Program-made: the position numbers and the translations under genes
The notes under the pieces: generated by a model
What the model saw: only the letters and a program-made list of their open reading frames with translations
Database searches by the model: none
What the model was told of the DNA's origin: nothing
Assembly: GCA_003389385.1 (NCBI GenBank)
Contig: QQVM01000012.1
Span: 124,001 to 188,000, forward strand
Length of the DNA: 64,000 nt
Reading direction: 5' to 3'
Origin: Bacteroidota bacterium
Lineage (GTDB): Bacteria > Bacteroidota > Bacteroidia > AKYH767-A > 2013-40CM-41-45
Part shown: one piece after another, positions 18,716 through 28,041 of the stretch
Numbering within the stretch: the stretch's first letter is position 1
Layout: each line of letters opens with the position of its first letter

Positions 18716-20035
18716 ATGAAACCCGTCACTAACAAAACGAAAGATAAAACAAGTGCAGAGAATCGCGCCTTGTCGTCAATCCTGCGTTTTGCATTTCAGA
18801 TTTTAATTTGTTCTACATTGCTTTTATCTGCCCGAGAAATCAATGCAAGCGGAGCAACTTCACTTCAGTTCAGCAACCCGGTATTGGAAAGCGGTACTGC
18901 CGGAGCTCTGAATGCAGAGTACAGGTTCTCTAATGTAACATCCGGCGTGGACGCATTGGCAAAAATCAATGCGATTTCAAATGGTGCTTCTGTCGCAACG
19001 GTTGACATACCATCAAGCACAACCGGGTACAACCCTGCCTTCCAGCCTGAAATCAACATAGCATCAGGAACAAGCGGCAGTCCGAAAACGTCTTATGTGG
19101 AATGGCTAATAAGATTTAAAAAGGCAGGGACAGGCACAGACACTACATTGTCTCAAATTTCCGCAACGGCCATCGACGTTGATGGCACAAGCAACTTACA
19201 AGAAATGGTAGAGGCACACACTCCGACCAGCTATTCTGTGAACTCGTCCACCAGCTTAAGCATTGTACCCGGAGCAGGCTATGTAAATGCATTAGGGCCC
19301 AATACAAATTACTCCGGCATAGATTCATCTGTAAAATCGGTGATGTTCCAATTGAATTTTTCAAACGTAAACAGTTTGAGATACAGAACCGGAGGAATCA
19401 ACAAAAGTTCATCGGCAGCCAGGCAATTCAGTATATATTTTATCACCTTCTTCAGCACAGCAACGACTTTGCCTGTAGAACTTATATCTTTCACAGCAAG
19501 GCCAGAAAATGATGGCAAAGTCAGATTGAACTGGGTCACTGCCAGCGAGCACAACAATGCTTACTTTATAGTTGAGAGAAGCAGTGACGGAAGAAGTTTT
19601 AATCCAGTAGCTACGATTAATGGCTCAGGAAGCAGTTCTCAAAGGCAAGAATATGTATGCATCGACAACTTCCCTTATAGTGGACAAAACTACTATCAGC
19701 TTGTTCAAGTAGATCATGATGGCAATACTCGAACATATCCACCTGTAAATATAAAAATAGATAAGCTCAAAGGTGAATTGGTCATACATAAAGTTTCATC
19801 AAATCCGTTCAGGGATAAAATATTCGTAAACTTAAGTGCGCCGGAATCCATGCCAATGAAGTTTTCGATAATGAACAGCAGCGGGACGGAAGTGAGAAGT
19901 GAAAATGCGGAAATCAGGCAAGGAAACAATTCAATGCTGATAAGCAATCTGGATGATCTGAATCCCGGCATTTACTACCTGCAGGTATCACAGAATAATT
20001 CAATTTCCAATAGTGTGAGAATAATTAAAAACTGA
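18716..20035 (+). CDS. T9SS-secreted protein of unknown function
   Basis: 439 residues. A long basic N-terminal stretch precedes the hydrophobic signal segment (about 24-40, FAFQILICSTLLLSA). Residues about 48-250 form a Ser/Thr-rich beta domain I do not recognise. About 253-350 is the fibronectin-like module common just before sorting domains in this phylum (LPVELISFTARPENDGK, NWVTASEHNNAYFIVERS, QNYYQLVQVDHDG). The final 80 residues are a T9SS type A sorting domain (VSSNPFRDKIFVNLS to PGIYYLQVSQ). It is transcribed alone, divergently from the beta-helix gene. It is surface-exposed or secreted; no enzymatic motif is visible. Confidence 0.8.
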   Translation: MKPVTNKTKDKTSAENRALSSILRFAFQILICSTLLLSAREINASGATSLQFSNPVLESGTAGALNAEYRFSNVTSGVDALAKINAISNGASVATVDIPSSTTGYNPAFQPEINIASGTSGSPKTSYVEWLIRFKKAGTGTDTTLSQISATAIDVDGTSNLQEMVEAHTPTSYSVNSSTSLSIVPGAGYVNALGPNTNYSGIDSSVKSVMFQLNFSNVNSLRYRTGGINKSSSAARQFSIYFITFFSTATTLPVELISFTARPENDGKVRLNWVTASEHNNAYFIVERSSDGRSFNPVATINGSGSSSQRQEYVCIDNFPYSGQNYYQLVQVDHDGNTRTYPPVNIKIDKLKGELVIHKVSSNPFRDKIFVNLSAPESMPMKFSIMNSSGTEVRSENAEIRQGNNSMLISNLDDLNPGIYYLQVSQNNSISNSVRIIKN

Positions 20036-20066
20036 AGCCGATTCAATATTAGAAATAAAGCGTCTA

Positions 20067-21624
20067 CTAGTCATGGTACATATAGGAAATATCAGATACC
20101 TTGCCAATATAACCGATGATTTGATTGCTAAGCGGGTCTTTTATACTTGTAGCATTTCCGGTAAGCCATTTGATGTCATTATCATTTCTTTCAACGCGGT
20201 AATTCAATTTAAAAATCAACTCCTTTGGCAACTGAAGAAGACCATTCTTTAAAAGTCTTCTCTTTATCATCAGGGTGTATGGCTTTCACCCAACCGTTGC
20301 CAATAGCTTCCTGTCGACTCATGCCTGAAAGTTCACACCATTTTTTATTAACATAAATGCAAGCTCCATCACAGTCTGTCCTGAAAATTCCCACCGGTGA
20401 ACTTTCTGCCAAAGTCCTGAATTCAATTTCACTGGTCATAAGTTCTTTTTGAGCCATCTTTAGCTCGGTGATTTCATTCCCTTACAACTACCACTCCTCT
20501 CACTTGTACATCAAGCAACACAGGTGCGAATGTGGAATAAAAATATCGTTCACATCCGTTAACAATAAATTCTCTTTCCACATTGGAAGCGATTCCATAG
20601 AGAGCTGAAAGATAATTCATCCTGACAATCTCGTAGTCCTCTGGAAATTTATCCGGAGGGATCATTTTGTAAATTGTCATTCCGGATTTTGTGCGGACTC
20701 CGAATATTTCTTTATGTAAACGTTCAAAAGCTTCATTAAAATGTTCAAGCTGCATGTTAGTATCAATGGACCAGATGCTGTCATTGATGGCATTCATGAT
20801 TTCGGAGAAACTTGACCTGGTTTTCTCGAGTTTTTTCTCCGTCTCGATCACCTCCGTCATGTCGTTGCCGATAAGCAGGACAGATACAACGTACTTTTCC
20901 TCATTCAGCAAAGGAATAGATATAGAACTAAGCCATCATACGTTACCTCTGGAACTTTCGACTCTGAAGGTGATGTTTTTCTTATGCCCTCTCCAGCTTG
21001 TCTGCAAACAATCACGTAAAGATTTGCTGTCCTGAATAAGAACCAAGTCAGACAAGCGTGCTTTTTTTAATAAGTTATCCGGACGAATCTGAAGAGTATC
21101 CCTTGCAGCAGCATTCAGACGAATCAATTCACCGTGCAGACCCAGTTCAAAAGTATATTCAAGACTGTTCTCTAATATTGACTGGGTTTTGTCCTCCTGA
21201 GTACGGGCCATTTCTTCTGCCAGAGCTTTTTACTTTCGACTCTCTTTCTTTCGATTGATTTGAGAATTGCACCAGGAAGCTGAAGCAATTCGAAATTAGA
21301 TTGCACTTCATCAATGCCGGATTCCAGATAAGCACTAACCGTAGCTTTATCCAGTTTCGAAGCAATCATAATCACCGGTCAATACAAATTTTGTTCTCTG
21401 GTAAAAGTGAGGCAATCCTGAAAGGACAATTTTGAAAAATGTTTACCGGAAATGATTACATCAGGCTTGAATCTGTTTACAATCCTGATGAACTCCTTTT
21501 CAGTTTTGACATTTTTTGATGAAAACTGAATACCCGCATCAGACAATATACTCTGTAGAATCATCATTTCAGATACAAGTTCTTCGAGAATAAGGATTCT
21601 TATATCATTGTCATTTGAGGGCAT
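20067..21624 (-). pseudogene. decayed receiver-PAS-PAS-PAS signalling protein
   Basis: Translation pieces align head to tail as one protein: response-regulator receiver domain (from MPSNDNDIRILIL), then three PAS/PAC domains, ending SDISYMYHD with no kinase or other output domain. I count five lesions: in-frame TGA at 21379-21381; one-base loss in the T-tract 21227-21231; in-frame TGA at 20936-20938; one-base gain in the CCC at 20479-20481; one-base gain in the A-tract 20211-20215. Both TGA codons would be CGA before a C-to-T change. The receiver also lacks its acidic pocket (LEELVSEM instead of the usual acidic pair) and phospho-acceptor (IISGKHFSK). It belonged to a signal-transduction system and is no longer functional. 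Three frameshifts lie in short homopolymers, so some could be sequencing errors; the two stops and the lost active site are not of that type. Confidence 0.82.
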
Positions 21625-21709
21625 GAAGGCAGTCCTGACTTAAATGATATAGATTTATAAATTCAAATCAATATTAATACACTGTACTTTCAAATTTTAT
21701 TTAAACATT

Positions 21710-22073
21710 TACCGGCACCACATTTATGTAAGATTCCAGTAATAATTGCCATAACTATTAATTTGATTAAGTGTATCTTCTTCTGCCCGCAAATTATTAT
21801 TATGGAAAACTCCAATATTGAAACAGTAACGGAAGCAGGACAGGAATTGAACACTATTGCTGCAACCAATTGCAAGGAAAATGAAATGTTCATTGTCGTA
21901 TATTCTGATAAAGGAGACGAAATGCTTTCATTCAGGAAAAGCTTTGTGGATGCGAAAAAGGTGATTCCATCGGAAATCATTTCCCTTCACCCGGGTGTTT
22001 ACATTGTGATGATTTACATAAACGGGAAGGGTTATTCTGAACGTATGTTGGTTGAGTAATAGTACCGGCACCA
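21710..22073. repeat. 11-bp direct repeats flanking the orphan sorting-domain gene
   Basis: TACCGGCACCA occurs at 21710-21720 and at 22063-22073, framing the 85-residue orphan gene. This could be the scar of an insertion or deletion, or coincidence. Confidence 0.35.
21802..22059 (+). CDS. small orphan protein resembling a T9SS sorting domain
   Basis: 85 residues if started at ATG 21802 (MENSNIETV); a start at 21763 would add 13 residues. There is no signal peptide. The second half (MFIVVYSDKGDEM, then HPGVYIVMIYINGKGYSERMLVE) follows the pattern of the type A sorting domain: a beta-strand with D-x-x-G turn, GVYIVxI strand and basic final strand. A sorting domain with no cargo and no export signal cannot be a normal T9SS substrate. 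It may be a remnant of a deleted cargo gene or a cytoplasmic mimic. It lies between a pseudogene and the AbgT gene. Confidence 0.55.
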   Translation: MENSNIETVTEAGQELNTIAATNCKENEMFIVVYSDKGDEMLSFRKSFVDAKKVIPSEIISLHPGVYIVMIYINGKGYSERMLVE

Positions 22074-22537
22074 GTAAAATTAAATTACTGATACTAATTT
22101 TTTAATTTCTGGTATCAATGATTTGTTCTCAGTAATGAATGTTTTTATTAGTGTCAATAACAATTGGTCCAATTTTTTAACAAGAACGATTCAGAAAAAA
22201 CAATTAAATCTTGAATTATGGCATTAGCCACTTTAAGATGGAATCATCAGATTTTAGTTTGGTGAAAATCATCCCTTGAATGTCTGCAAACAATCAGTAA
22301 TCAAACACTTCTGTCAAATACAAGCTTATATCAGAAATTCGGCTCCGGGCGGACCAGGTATTCCAGGATCCTTAGATCAGTCAATTTCTCTGACTAATTC
22401 AATCACATTGAGATAATAAATAATGATCCCGGCAATCTCTATTTTGATTCACATCAAGTTTTTTCATTGAGTCCTGGAATTTGCGAGTAGGTGTGGTTCT
22501 ACTCAAATTTTTTATCTTGCCGGACAATCAAATTTAG
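22074..22537. other. intergenic region upstream of the AbgT gene
   Basis: No gene supported. A weak hairpin (TGATAC ... GTATCA, roughly 22088-22116) follows the orphan gene without a T-tract. A possible -7 box for the transporter lies at the right end. Confidence 0.4.
22513..22520 (+). promoter_or_regulatory. possible -7 box of the AbgT transporter gene
   Basis: TATCTTGC resembles the Bacteroidota -7 consensus TAnnTTTG and ends 17 bases before the ATG at 22538. It is the same octamer as at 14221. The -33 box is not evident. Confidence 0.35.
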
Positions 22538-24076
22538 ATGAACAGTCCTGCCTCAAAAGCCTCCAAATCATTTTCTGCAAGAATTCTCACTTTCATTGAA
22601 AGAGTGGGAAATGCACTCCCTCACCCTGCTACACTTTTCGCGATCCTGGCCTTCCTGGTAATACTCGGTTCCTGGCTTTTCAGTCTGGCCGGAATCAGTG
22701 TAATCCATCCCGGAACAGGAGACGTTGTAAAGCCTGTCAATTTATTATCCGTCGAAGGCCTCCACAAGATTATGGTGATGATGATAAAAAACTTCACCGA
22801 CTTTGCTCCATTGGGCACGGTGCTAGTGGCATTGCTGGGTATAGGGATTGCGGAAGGCAGCGGACTTATCGGAACCAGCCTGCGTTTACTTGTGATTAAA
22901 GCGCCGCGTAAAATGCTCACTTTTGTGATTGTTTTTTCGGGCGTACTTTCCAATACTGCAAGCGAAGTTGGATACGTTTTGCTTGTACCACTCTCCGCTA
23001 TCATATTCCTTGCAATTGGAAGACATCCTATAGCCGGTCTGGCTGCGGCATTCGCAGGAGTTTCCGGGGGATATAGTGCGAATCTGCTTTTGGGAACCAT
23101 TGATCCATTGCTGGCCGGAATCTCAGAAGAAGCTGCCAGAATTATTCAACCCGGATACCAGGTTAATCCTGCCTGCAATTATTATTTCATGTTTGTTTCC
23201 ACATTCCTGATTGCCGGACTTGGCACCTGGGTTACAGAAAAAATTGTTGTGCCCAGGCTCGGAGAATACAAAGGGACTGAAAAAGCTGAAGAGATAAAAC
23301 CGATCAGTAAGGAAGAAAAGAAAGGCTTGATCTATGCAACGGTTATTTCACTTGTAATTGGAGCACTTACTTTGTGGGGAACAGTTCCTGCTGATGGATT
23401 TCTCCGGGATATTGAAACAGGTAGCTTGCTAAAGTCTCCCTTCCTGAAAGGAATTGTAGCATTTATTTTCATCACATCTGCAGCTGCAGGTATCGCTTAC
23501 GGCATCGGCGCCAAGACAATAAAAAATGATTCTGATGTGATGAGCGGCATGGCTAAATCCATGCAAACACTTGGTTCGTATATAGTGCTGGTCTTTTTCG
23601 CAGCGCAATTTGTCGCTTACTTTAATTGGACTAATATCGGAATCATCACAGCTGTCAAGGGGGCGGAAACTTTGCGTTCGAGCGGATTTGGTCCTATCCC
23701 ATTGATGATCAGTTTTGTTGTAGTATCTGCAATAATCAATTTATTCATGGGCAGTGCAAGCGCGAAGTGGGCAATTATGGCTCCGGTGTTCATCCCGATG
23801 TTCATGCTTTTGGGCTACTCTCCTGAATACGTTCAGGTGGCATACCGCATTGGTGACAGCGTAACTAACATTATCTCGCCAATGATGTCATATTTCGCAC
23901 TCATTATCGCATTTGTCCAGAGGTATGACAAAGAAGCCGGAATTGGCACACTCATCGCTACAATGATTCCATATTCATTCTTCTTCCTCATTGGCTGGAT
24001 AATTCTGTTCGTTTGCTGGATACTCTTCGCGTTGCCTGTCGGACCGGGTGCCGGCATGTTACTTCCGGGAAACTGA
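22538..24076 (+). CDS. AbgT-family transporter
   Basis: 512-residue inner-membrane protein of the AbgT family (p-aminobenzoyl-glutamate uptake or sulfonamide/folate-precursor export). Evidence: the opening [14 protein letters not shown], the G-rich helix [19 protein letters not shown], the conserved [19 protein letters not shown] segment and the C-terminal [15 protein letters not shown] motif, all characteristic of this family, plus 10 or more hydrophobic helices. The length matches the family (about 500-520). The helix-loop between about 238 and 265 is charged and cytoplasmic. No abgA/abgB hydrolase genes are adjacent, which fits the related family members reported as efflux pumps better than a catabolic uptake role. 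The substrate is not certain. Confidence 0.9.
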   Translation: MNSPASKASKSFSARILTFIERVGNALPHPATLFAILAFLVILGSWLFSLAGISVIHPGTGDVVKPVNLLSVEGLHKIMVMMIKNFTDFAPLGTVLVALLGIGIAEGSGLIGTSLRLLVIKAPRKMLTFVIVFSGVLSNTASEVGYVLLVPLSAIIFLAIGRHPIAGLAAAFAGVSGGYSANLLLGTIDPLLAGISEEAARIIQPGYQVNPACNYYFMFVSTFLIAGLGTWVTEKIVVPRLGEYKGTEKAEEIKPISKEEKKGLIYATVISLVIGALTLWGTVPADGFLRDIETGSLLKSPFLKGIVAFIFITSAAAGIAYGIGAKTIKNDSDVMSGMAKSMQTLGSYIVLVFFAAQFVAYFNWTNIGIITAVKGAETLRSSGFGPIPLMISFVVVSAIINLFMGSASAKWAIMAPVFIPMFMLLGYSPEYVQVAYRIGDSVTNIISPMMSYFALIIAFVQRYDKEAGIGTLIATMIPYSFFFLIGWIILFVCWILFALPVGPGAGMLLPGN

Positions 24077-24092
24077 GTATGGGGACTGACAT

Positions 24093-24124
24093 GAATCAGG
24101 AATTCTTGTAATTATTCCTGATTC
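24093..24124 (+). terminator. hairpin after the AbgT gene
   Basis: An 11-bp perfect stem (GAATCAGGAAT with ATTCCTGATTC, 10-base loop) starts 17 bases after the stop codon. It is not followed directly by a T-tract; the nearest is T9 at about 24151. It may act as a terminator or mRNA-stabilising hairpin. Confidence 0.5.
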
Positions 24125-24239
24125 ACCCATAAAAACGAGAGACATTCTTATTTTTTTTTAATTTGGCGTCCCGCCTTAAAGGCAGTGCTATGGACTTAGC
24201 TCTATACATCAATTTAAAACCTACCCTAAAATTTAAACC

Positions 24240-27200
24240 ATGAGAACAGGAATCATCACAATCTTGATTCTATTAAGCGTTTTGTTTAAAGCAAGCGGTC
24301 AAACCAATGCACAAAATGAAATGACCCAGAACACATATCGTGAAATTATTCAGACTTATATTAACGAACATGCTGATACATGGGGAATGAATAAGAATGA
24401 CCTTCAAAACTGGCAGGTCAGCGATCAGTACACATCCTCACGAAACGGCTTCACTTATGTTTATTTGAATCAGACAGTGAATGATGTAAGGATCTTCAAC
24501 TATGTGAGCGCAGTTGCAATCAGAAACAACAAAGTATTGTCGATAGGAAAAAAGTTTTTCCCAAATGCAGAAAATTCTGTGAACACCCTATCACCCGCGA
24601 TCACTCCAGAAGTCGCAGTTCAGAAAGCAGCAGAACATCTTGAACTTAATTTGGATGAAGCACTCACGTTGATTGAATCTGAATCAGGATCAAAAAAATA
24701 CAAATTCAGTTCCGCAGGAATATCCAGAAACGAAATCACAGTTGAACAGTATTACCTTCCTTCCGGAAACGGCCTGCGTCTTTGCTGGAATGTAATTATT
24801 CAATTAATAAATAAACCTAACTGGTGGAATATAAGGATTGATGCAGTTACAGGTGAATTTCTTCAGAAAAACGACTGGAATGTTTCATGTGACTTCGGGG
24901 CACATGAAAATTGTTCATCACACGGAACAGAGGTAAGTTCGGTGTCTTCGACACAGTCATCCTCCTCTCTTATTCCCAGCTACAGAGTATATCCGCTTCC
25001 TTTGGAGAATCCGAATTCCGGTCCATCTTCTTTGCTTAGTGATCCGTCAGACATCACTGCTTCTCCTTACGGCTGGCATGATACCGATGGCAATGCAGGT
25101 GCAGAATATACCATTACCAGAGGGAACAATGTTTTTGCATATGATGATATCGCGAACAACAATACACCAGGACTATCACCTGACGGTACAGCATCCCTGA
25201 CATTTGACTTCCCGGTAAATTTCACTCAACAGCCCGGCACTTATTTGGAAGCATCTACAACAAACCTGTTTTACATGAACAATATCATTCATGACATACT
25301 ATACCATTATGGGTTTGATGAGCAGGGAGGAAATTTTCAGGCTAACAACTACGGAAGAGGAGGTTTAGGAAATGATTACGTAGAAGCAGAGGCACAGGAC
25401 GGCGGAGGAACCAACAACGCAAACTTTGCCACCCCACCGGATGGAAGCAATGGCAGGATGCAAATGTATTTATGGAGGGGAGCTACACAGTCCTTCATGA
25501 CAATAAACAGTCCGCCTTCGATTGCGGGATCTTATGCAGCTGTAGCTGCGGGATTTGGTCCTGCAGTGACTTCTACCATCACTGCTGATATTATTCCAGT
25601 TGATGACGGCAACGGAAATACTAATGACGCATGCGATCCCATTCAAAATGCAGCCGCATTACCCGGAAAGATTGCACTCATCACAAGAGGCAGCTGCAAT
25701 TTTGTCGACAAGGTTCTTGCAGCTCAAAATGCCGGAGCAGTTGGAGTAATAATGATGAACAATACAAGCGGAGCTCCATTTGCAATGGGTGACAATGGAA
25801 ACGGATCGAGTGTAACTATTCCGTCTGTGATGATTTCACTCGCCGACGGTAATCTTATCACAGGCACCATCAATGGTGGATCCACTGTGAACGGATCTCT
25901 CAATCCACCATCATCAGGCAGTGTTGACCGAGACGGCTCACTGGATAACGGTATCATCATTCATGAATATGGCCACGGAGTATCAAACCGTCTTACAGGA
26001 GGTCCATCAAACTCCAATTGTCTTGGCAGCGGAGAACGCGGCGGTGAAGGATGGAGCGATTATCTGAGTCTGCTCTTCACTATTGAACCGGGAGATGTGG
26101 GAACTGACTCACGCGGCATCGGCACATTTGCTCTCGGACAATTGCCTTCCGGCTCCGGCATTCGCAGGTTTCCGTATTCCACGAACATGAGCATCAATGC
26201 CCAGACATACGGTGATCTTGCACTCAGTGGACAAGTCCATGACATTGGCGAAATCTGGTGTTCCGCACTTTGGGACATGACCTGGGGATTGATTGACCAG
26301 TACGGTTTCGATAATAACTGGTACAGCGGAACAGGAGGAAACAACATTGCACTTCAGCTTGTGATAGAAGGAATGAAGCTTCAGCCTTGTGCCCCTGGAT
26401 TCCTTGACGCGAGAGATGCCATTTTACAGGCAGACATGAACTTATATAATGGACTTTACAGATGTATCATCTGGGAAGCATTTGCACGTCGTGGAATGGG
26501 TGCGAATGCATTGCAGGGATCTGCAGGATCAACGGGTGACGAGACTGAAGACTTTTCACTTCCGACAATTTGTCTCTCACCTACTGCACCGCCTGTAGCG
26601 AATTTCAACAGTGATGTCACCTCCACATGTTACGGTACTGTGAGATTCAATGATCTTTCCACAGATATTCCTCAATTTTGGACATGGGATTTCGGTGACG
26701 GTAATACATCAAGCCTGCAACATCCGCAACATACCTATCAGGCTTCCGGAACCTATACGGTAACATTGATCGTTAGCAATACACTTGGAGCTGATACACT
26801 GGCACGAATCTCGTACATCACGGTCAATTATCCTGCAGCGCCTGCATTCAGCGGAAACGGAAATACAATATGTCCGGGAGACAGCATTACGCTCACTGCT
26901 GTTCCCTCCGGCAGTAATACCATTGAGTGGCTTGACTCTACAGGTACTGCGGTTCTGTCAGTCGATCCTGTATTTACAACTCCGGCTTTGTCTGCATCCA
27001 ACACGTATCTCGTAAGGCAGCTTACACCAGCAACACCTGTGAATGTAGGGCCTGCAGATAACAGCATCGGGGCTGGAGGATATCATTCTTCAAGTTTCGA
27101 AGGAAGATTGATGTTCAATACAAGTTCGCCCGTGCGCATAATATCCATTTGGACAGATGCATCCGGTGCAGGGAACAGAAATGTACGATTGTATTCCGGT

Positions 27201-27983
27201 ACAGGAACTTTACTTCAAACAATACCTGTCTTTATTCCTGCCGGACAAAGCCGTGTGCAGCTCAACATAGAAATTCCGACACCTGGAAATTACCAGCTTG
27301 GCGTTGCGGCAGGATCAAACCTTTACAGGAATACAGCCGGAGCGTCTTATCCATACAGTATCGGAGGAATGATCAGCATTACATCTTCTAACTCAACCAC
27401 AAATCCTACAGCTTTTTATTACTACCTGTATGATTGGGAGGTATCAGAATTGCCTTGCAAGAGTGTACCGGTACCAGTGAATGTGAATGTAGGTCTCAAT
27501 CCTACCAGCGCGTTTACTTATACCCCGAGCGGATTATCTCTTCAGTTTAATGATAACTCAAGCGCCAATGCTATATCATGGACTTGGGATTTCGGAGATG
27601 GAAACACTTCGAACATGCAAAACCCGGCACATACTTATTCTGTTCCCGGGACATATCAGATTTCATTGACTGTAAGCACAAGTGACGGGTGCGAACACAC
27701 ATCTACACAATCCATCACTGTGGTGATTTCAGCATTGGATGAAGCAGATACAAGAGAAACGATGATTCACGTATTAAATAATGAAATCAGAATTAGGTAT
27801 TCTTTACCTGTGAATAATGCAACGGTGGTTGTACGAGATATCACTGCACGTGAAATTGCACGATGGGAAGGCATTAATGGAATTGCGTCAAAACACCAAT
27901 TGGTAAATATTGCCGGAGGCTGTGTACTCGTTCAGGTAATCACTGATCAATCTAATACGATCAGAAGAGTGTTTCTGAAATAA
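24240..27983 (+). CDS. M36 (fungalysin-type) zinc metalloprotease, secreted
   Basis: 1247 residues. Signal peptide (1-20, ending ASGQ); FTP-type propeptide (about 50-215, with GFTYVYLNQTVNDVRIFN); M36 catalytic domain (about 270-790) interrupted by a PA domain (about 440-545, KIALITRGSCNFVDKV); zinc motif HEYGH at 575-579 with the third ligand Glu603 in GEGWSD; two PKD domains (about 783-864 and 1087-1164, each with WTWDFGDG) flanking Ig-like and beta-sandwich regions; C-terminal 75 residues resembling a T9SS sorting domain but without a YPNP motif. The propeptide should keep it latent until export. Likely a secreted or surface protease that degrades proteins for nutrition. It stands alone and ends in a strong terminator. 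Confidence 0.9.
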   Translation: MRTGIITILILLSVLFKASGQTNAQNEMTQNTYREIIQTYINEHADTWGMNKNDLQNWQVSDQYTSSRNGFTYVYLNQTVNDVRIFNYVSAVAIRNNKVLSIGKKFFPNAENSVNTLSPAITPEVAVQKAAEHLELNLDEALTLIESESGSKKYKFSSAGISRNEITVEQYYLPSGNGLRLCWNVIIQLINKPNWWNIRIDAVTGEFLQKNDWNVSCDFGAHENCSSHGTEVSSVSSTQSSSSLIPSYRVYPLPLENPNSGPSSLLSDPSDITASPYGWHDTDGNAGAEYTITRGNNVFAYDDIANNNTPGLSPDGTASLTFDFPVNFTQQPGTYLEASTTNLFYMNNIIHDILYHYGFDEQGGNFQANNYGRGGLGNDYVEAEAQDGGGTNNANFATPPDGSNGRMQMYLWRGATQSFMTINSPPSIAGSYAAVAAGFGPAVTSTITADIIPVDDGNGNTNDACDPIQNAAALPGKIALITRGSCNFVDKVLAAQNAGAVGVIMMNNTSGAPFAMGDNGNGSSVTIPSVMISLADGNLITGTINGGSTVNGSLNPPSSGSVDRDGSLDNGIIIHEYGHGVSNRLTGGPSNSNCLGSGERGGEGWSDYLSLLFTIEPGDVGTDSRGIGTFALGQLPSGSGIRRFPYSTNMSINAQTYGDLALSGQVHDIGEIWCSALWDMTWGLIDQYGFDNNWYSGTGGNNIALQLVIEGMKLQPCAPGFLDARDAILQADMNLYNGLYRCIIWEAFARRGMGANALQGSAGSTGDETEDFSLPTICLSPTAPPVANFNSDVTSTCYGTVRFNDLSTDIPQFWTWDFGDGNTSSLQHPQHTYQASGTYTVTLIVSNTLGADTLARISYITVNYPAAPAFSGNGNTICPGDSITLTAVPSGSNTIEWLDSTGTAVLSVDPVFTTPALSASNTYLVRQLTPATPVNVGPADNSIGAGGYHSSSFEGRLMFNTSSPVRIISIWTDASGAGNRNVRLYSGTGTLLQTIPVFIPAGQSRVQLNIEIPTPGNYQLGVAAGSNLYRNTAGASYPYSIGGMISITSSNSTTNPTAFYYYLYDWEVSELPCKSVPVPVNVNVGLNPTSAFTYTPSGLSLQFNDNSSANAISWTWDFGDGNTSNMQNPAHTYSVPGTYQISLTVSTSDGCEHTSTQSITVVISALDEADTRETMIHVLNNEIRIRYSLPVNNATVVVRDITAREIARWEGINGIASKHQLVNIAGGCVLVQVITDQSNTIRRVFLK

Positions 27984-28004
27984 TCAATTTCATTTCCATT
28001 TTGA

Positions 28005-28034
28005 AGGGCCATTGAATTCAATGGCCTTTTTTTA
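28005..28034 (+). terminator. intrinsic terminator of the M36 protease gene
   Basis: A 20-base perfect palindrome (28007-28026, GGCCATTGAA and complement) followed by seven T, 21 bases past the protease stop codon. The minus-strand side lacks a T-tract, so the convergent gene at 28042 is not clearly served. Confidence 0.9.
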
Positions 28035-28041
28035 TACAACA

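Noticed and set aside
20936-21381. Recoding of TGA as an amino acid, such as selenocysteine, in the signalling gene
   Set aside because: No hairpin of selenocysteine type is evident, the gene also has three frameshifts, and both TGA codons are one transition from CGA.
24173-24183. GCCTTAAAGGC inverted repeat before the M36 protease gene as an operator
   Set aside because: Only 5 bp per arm and unique in what I read; too short to support.
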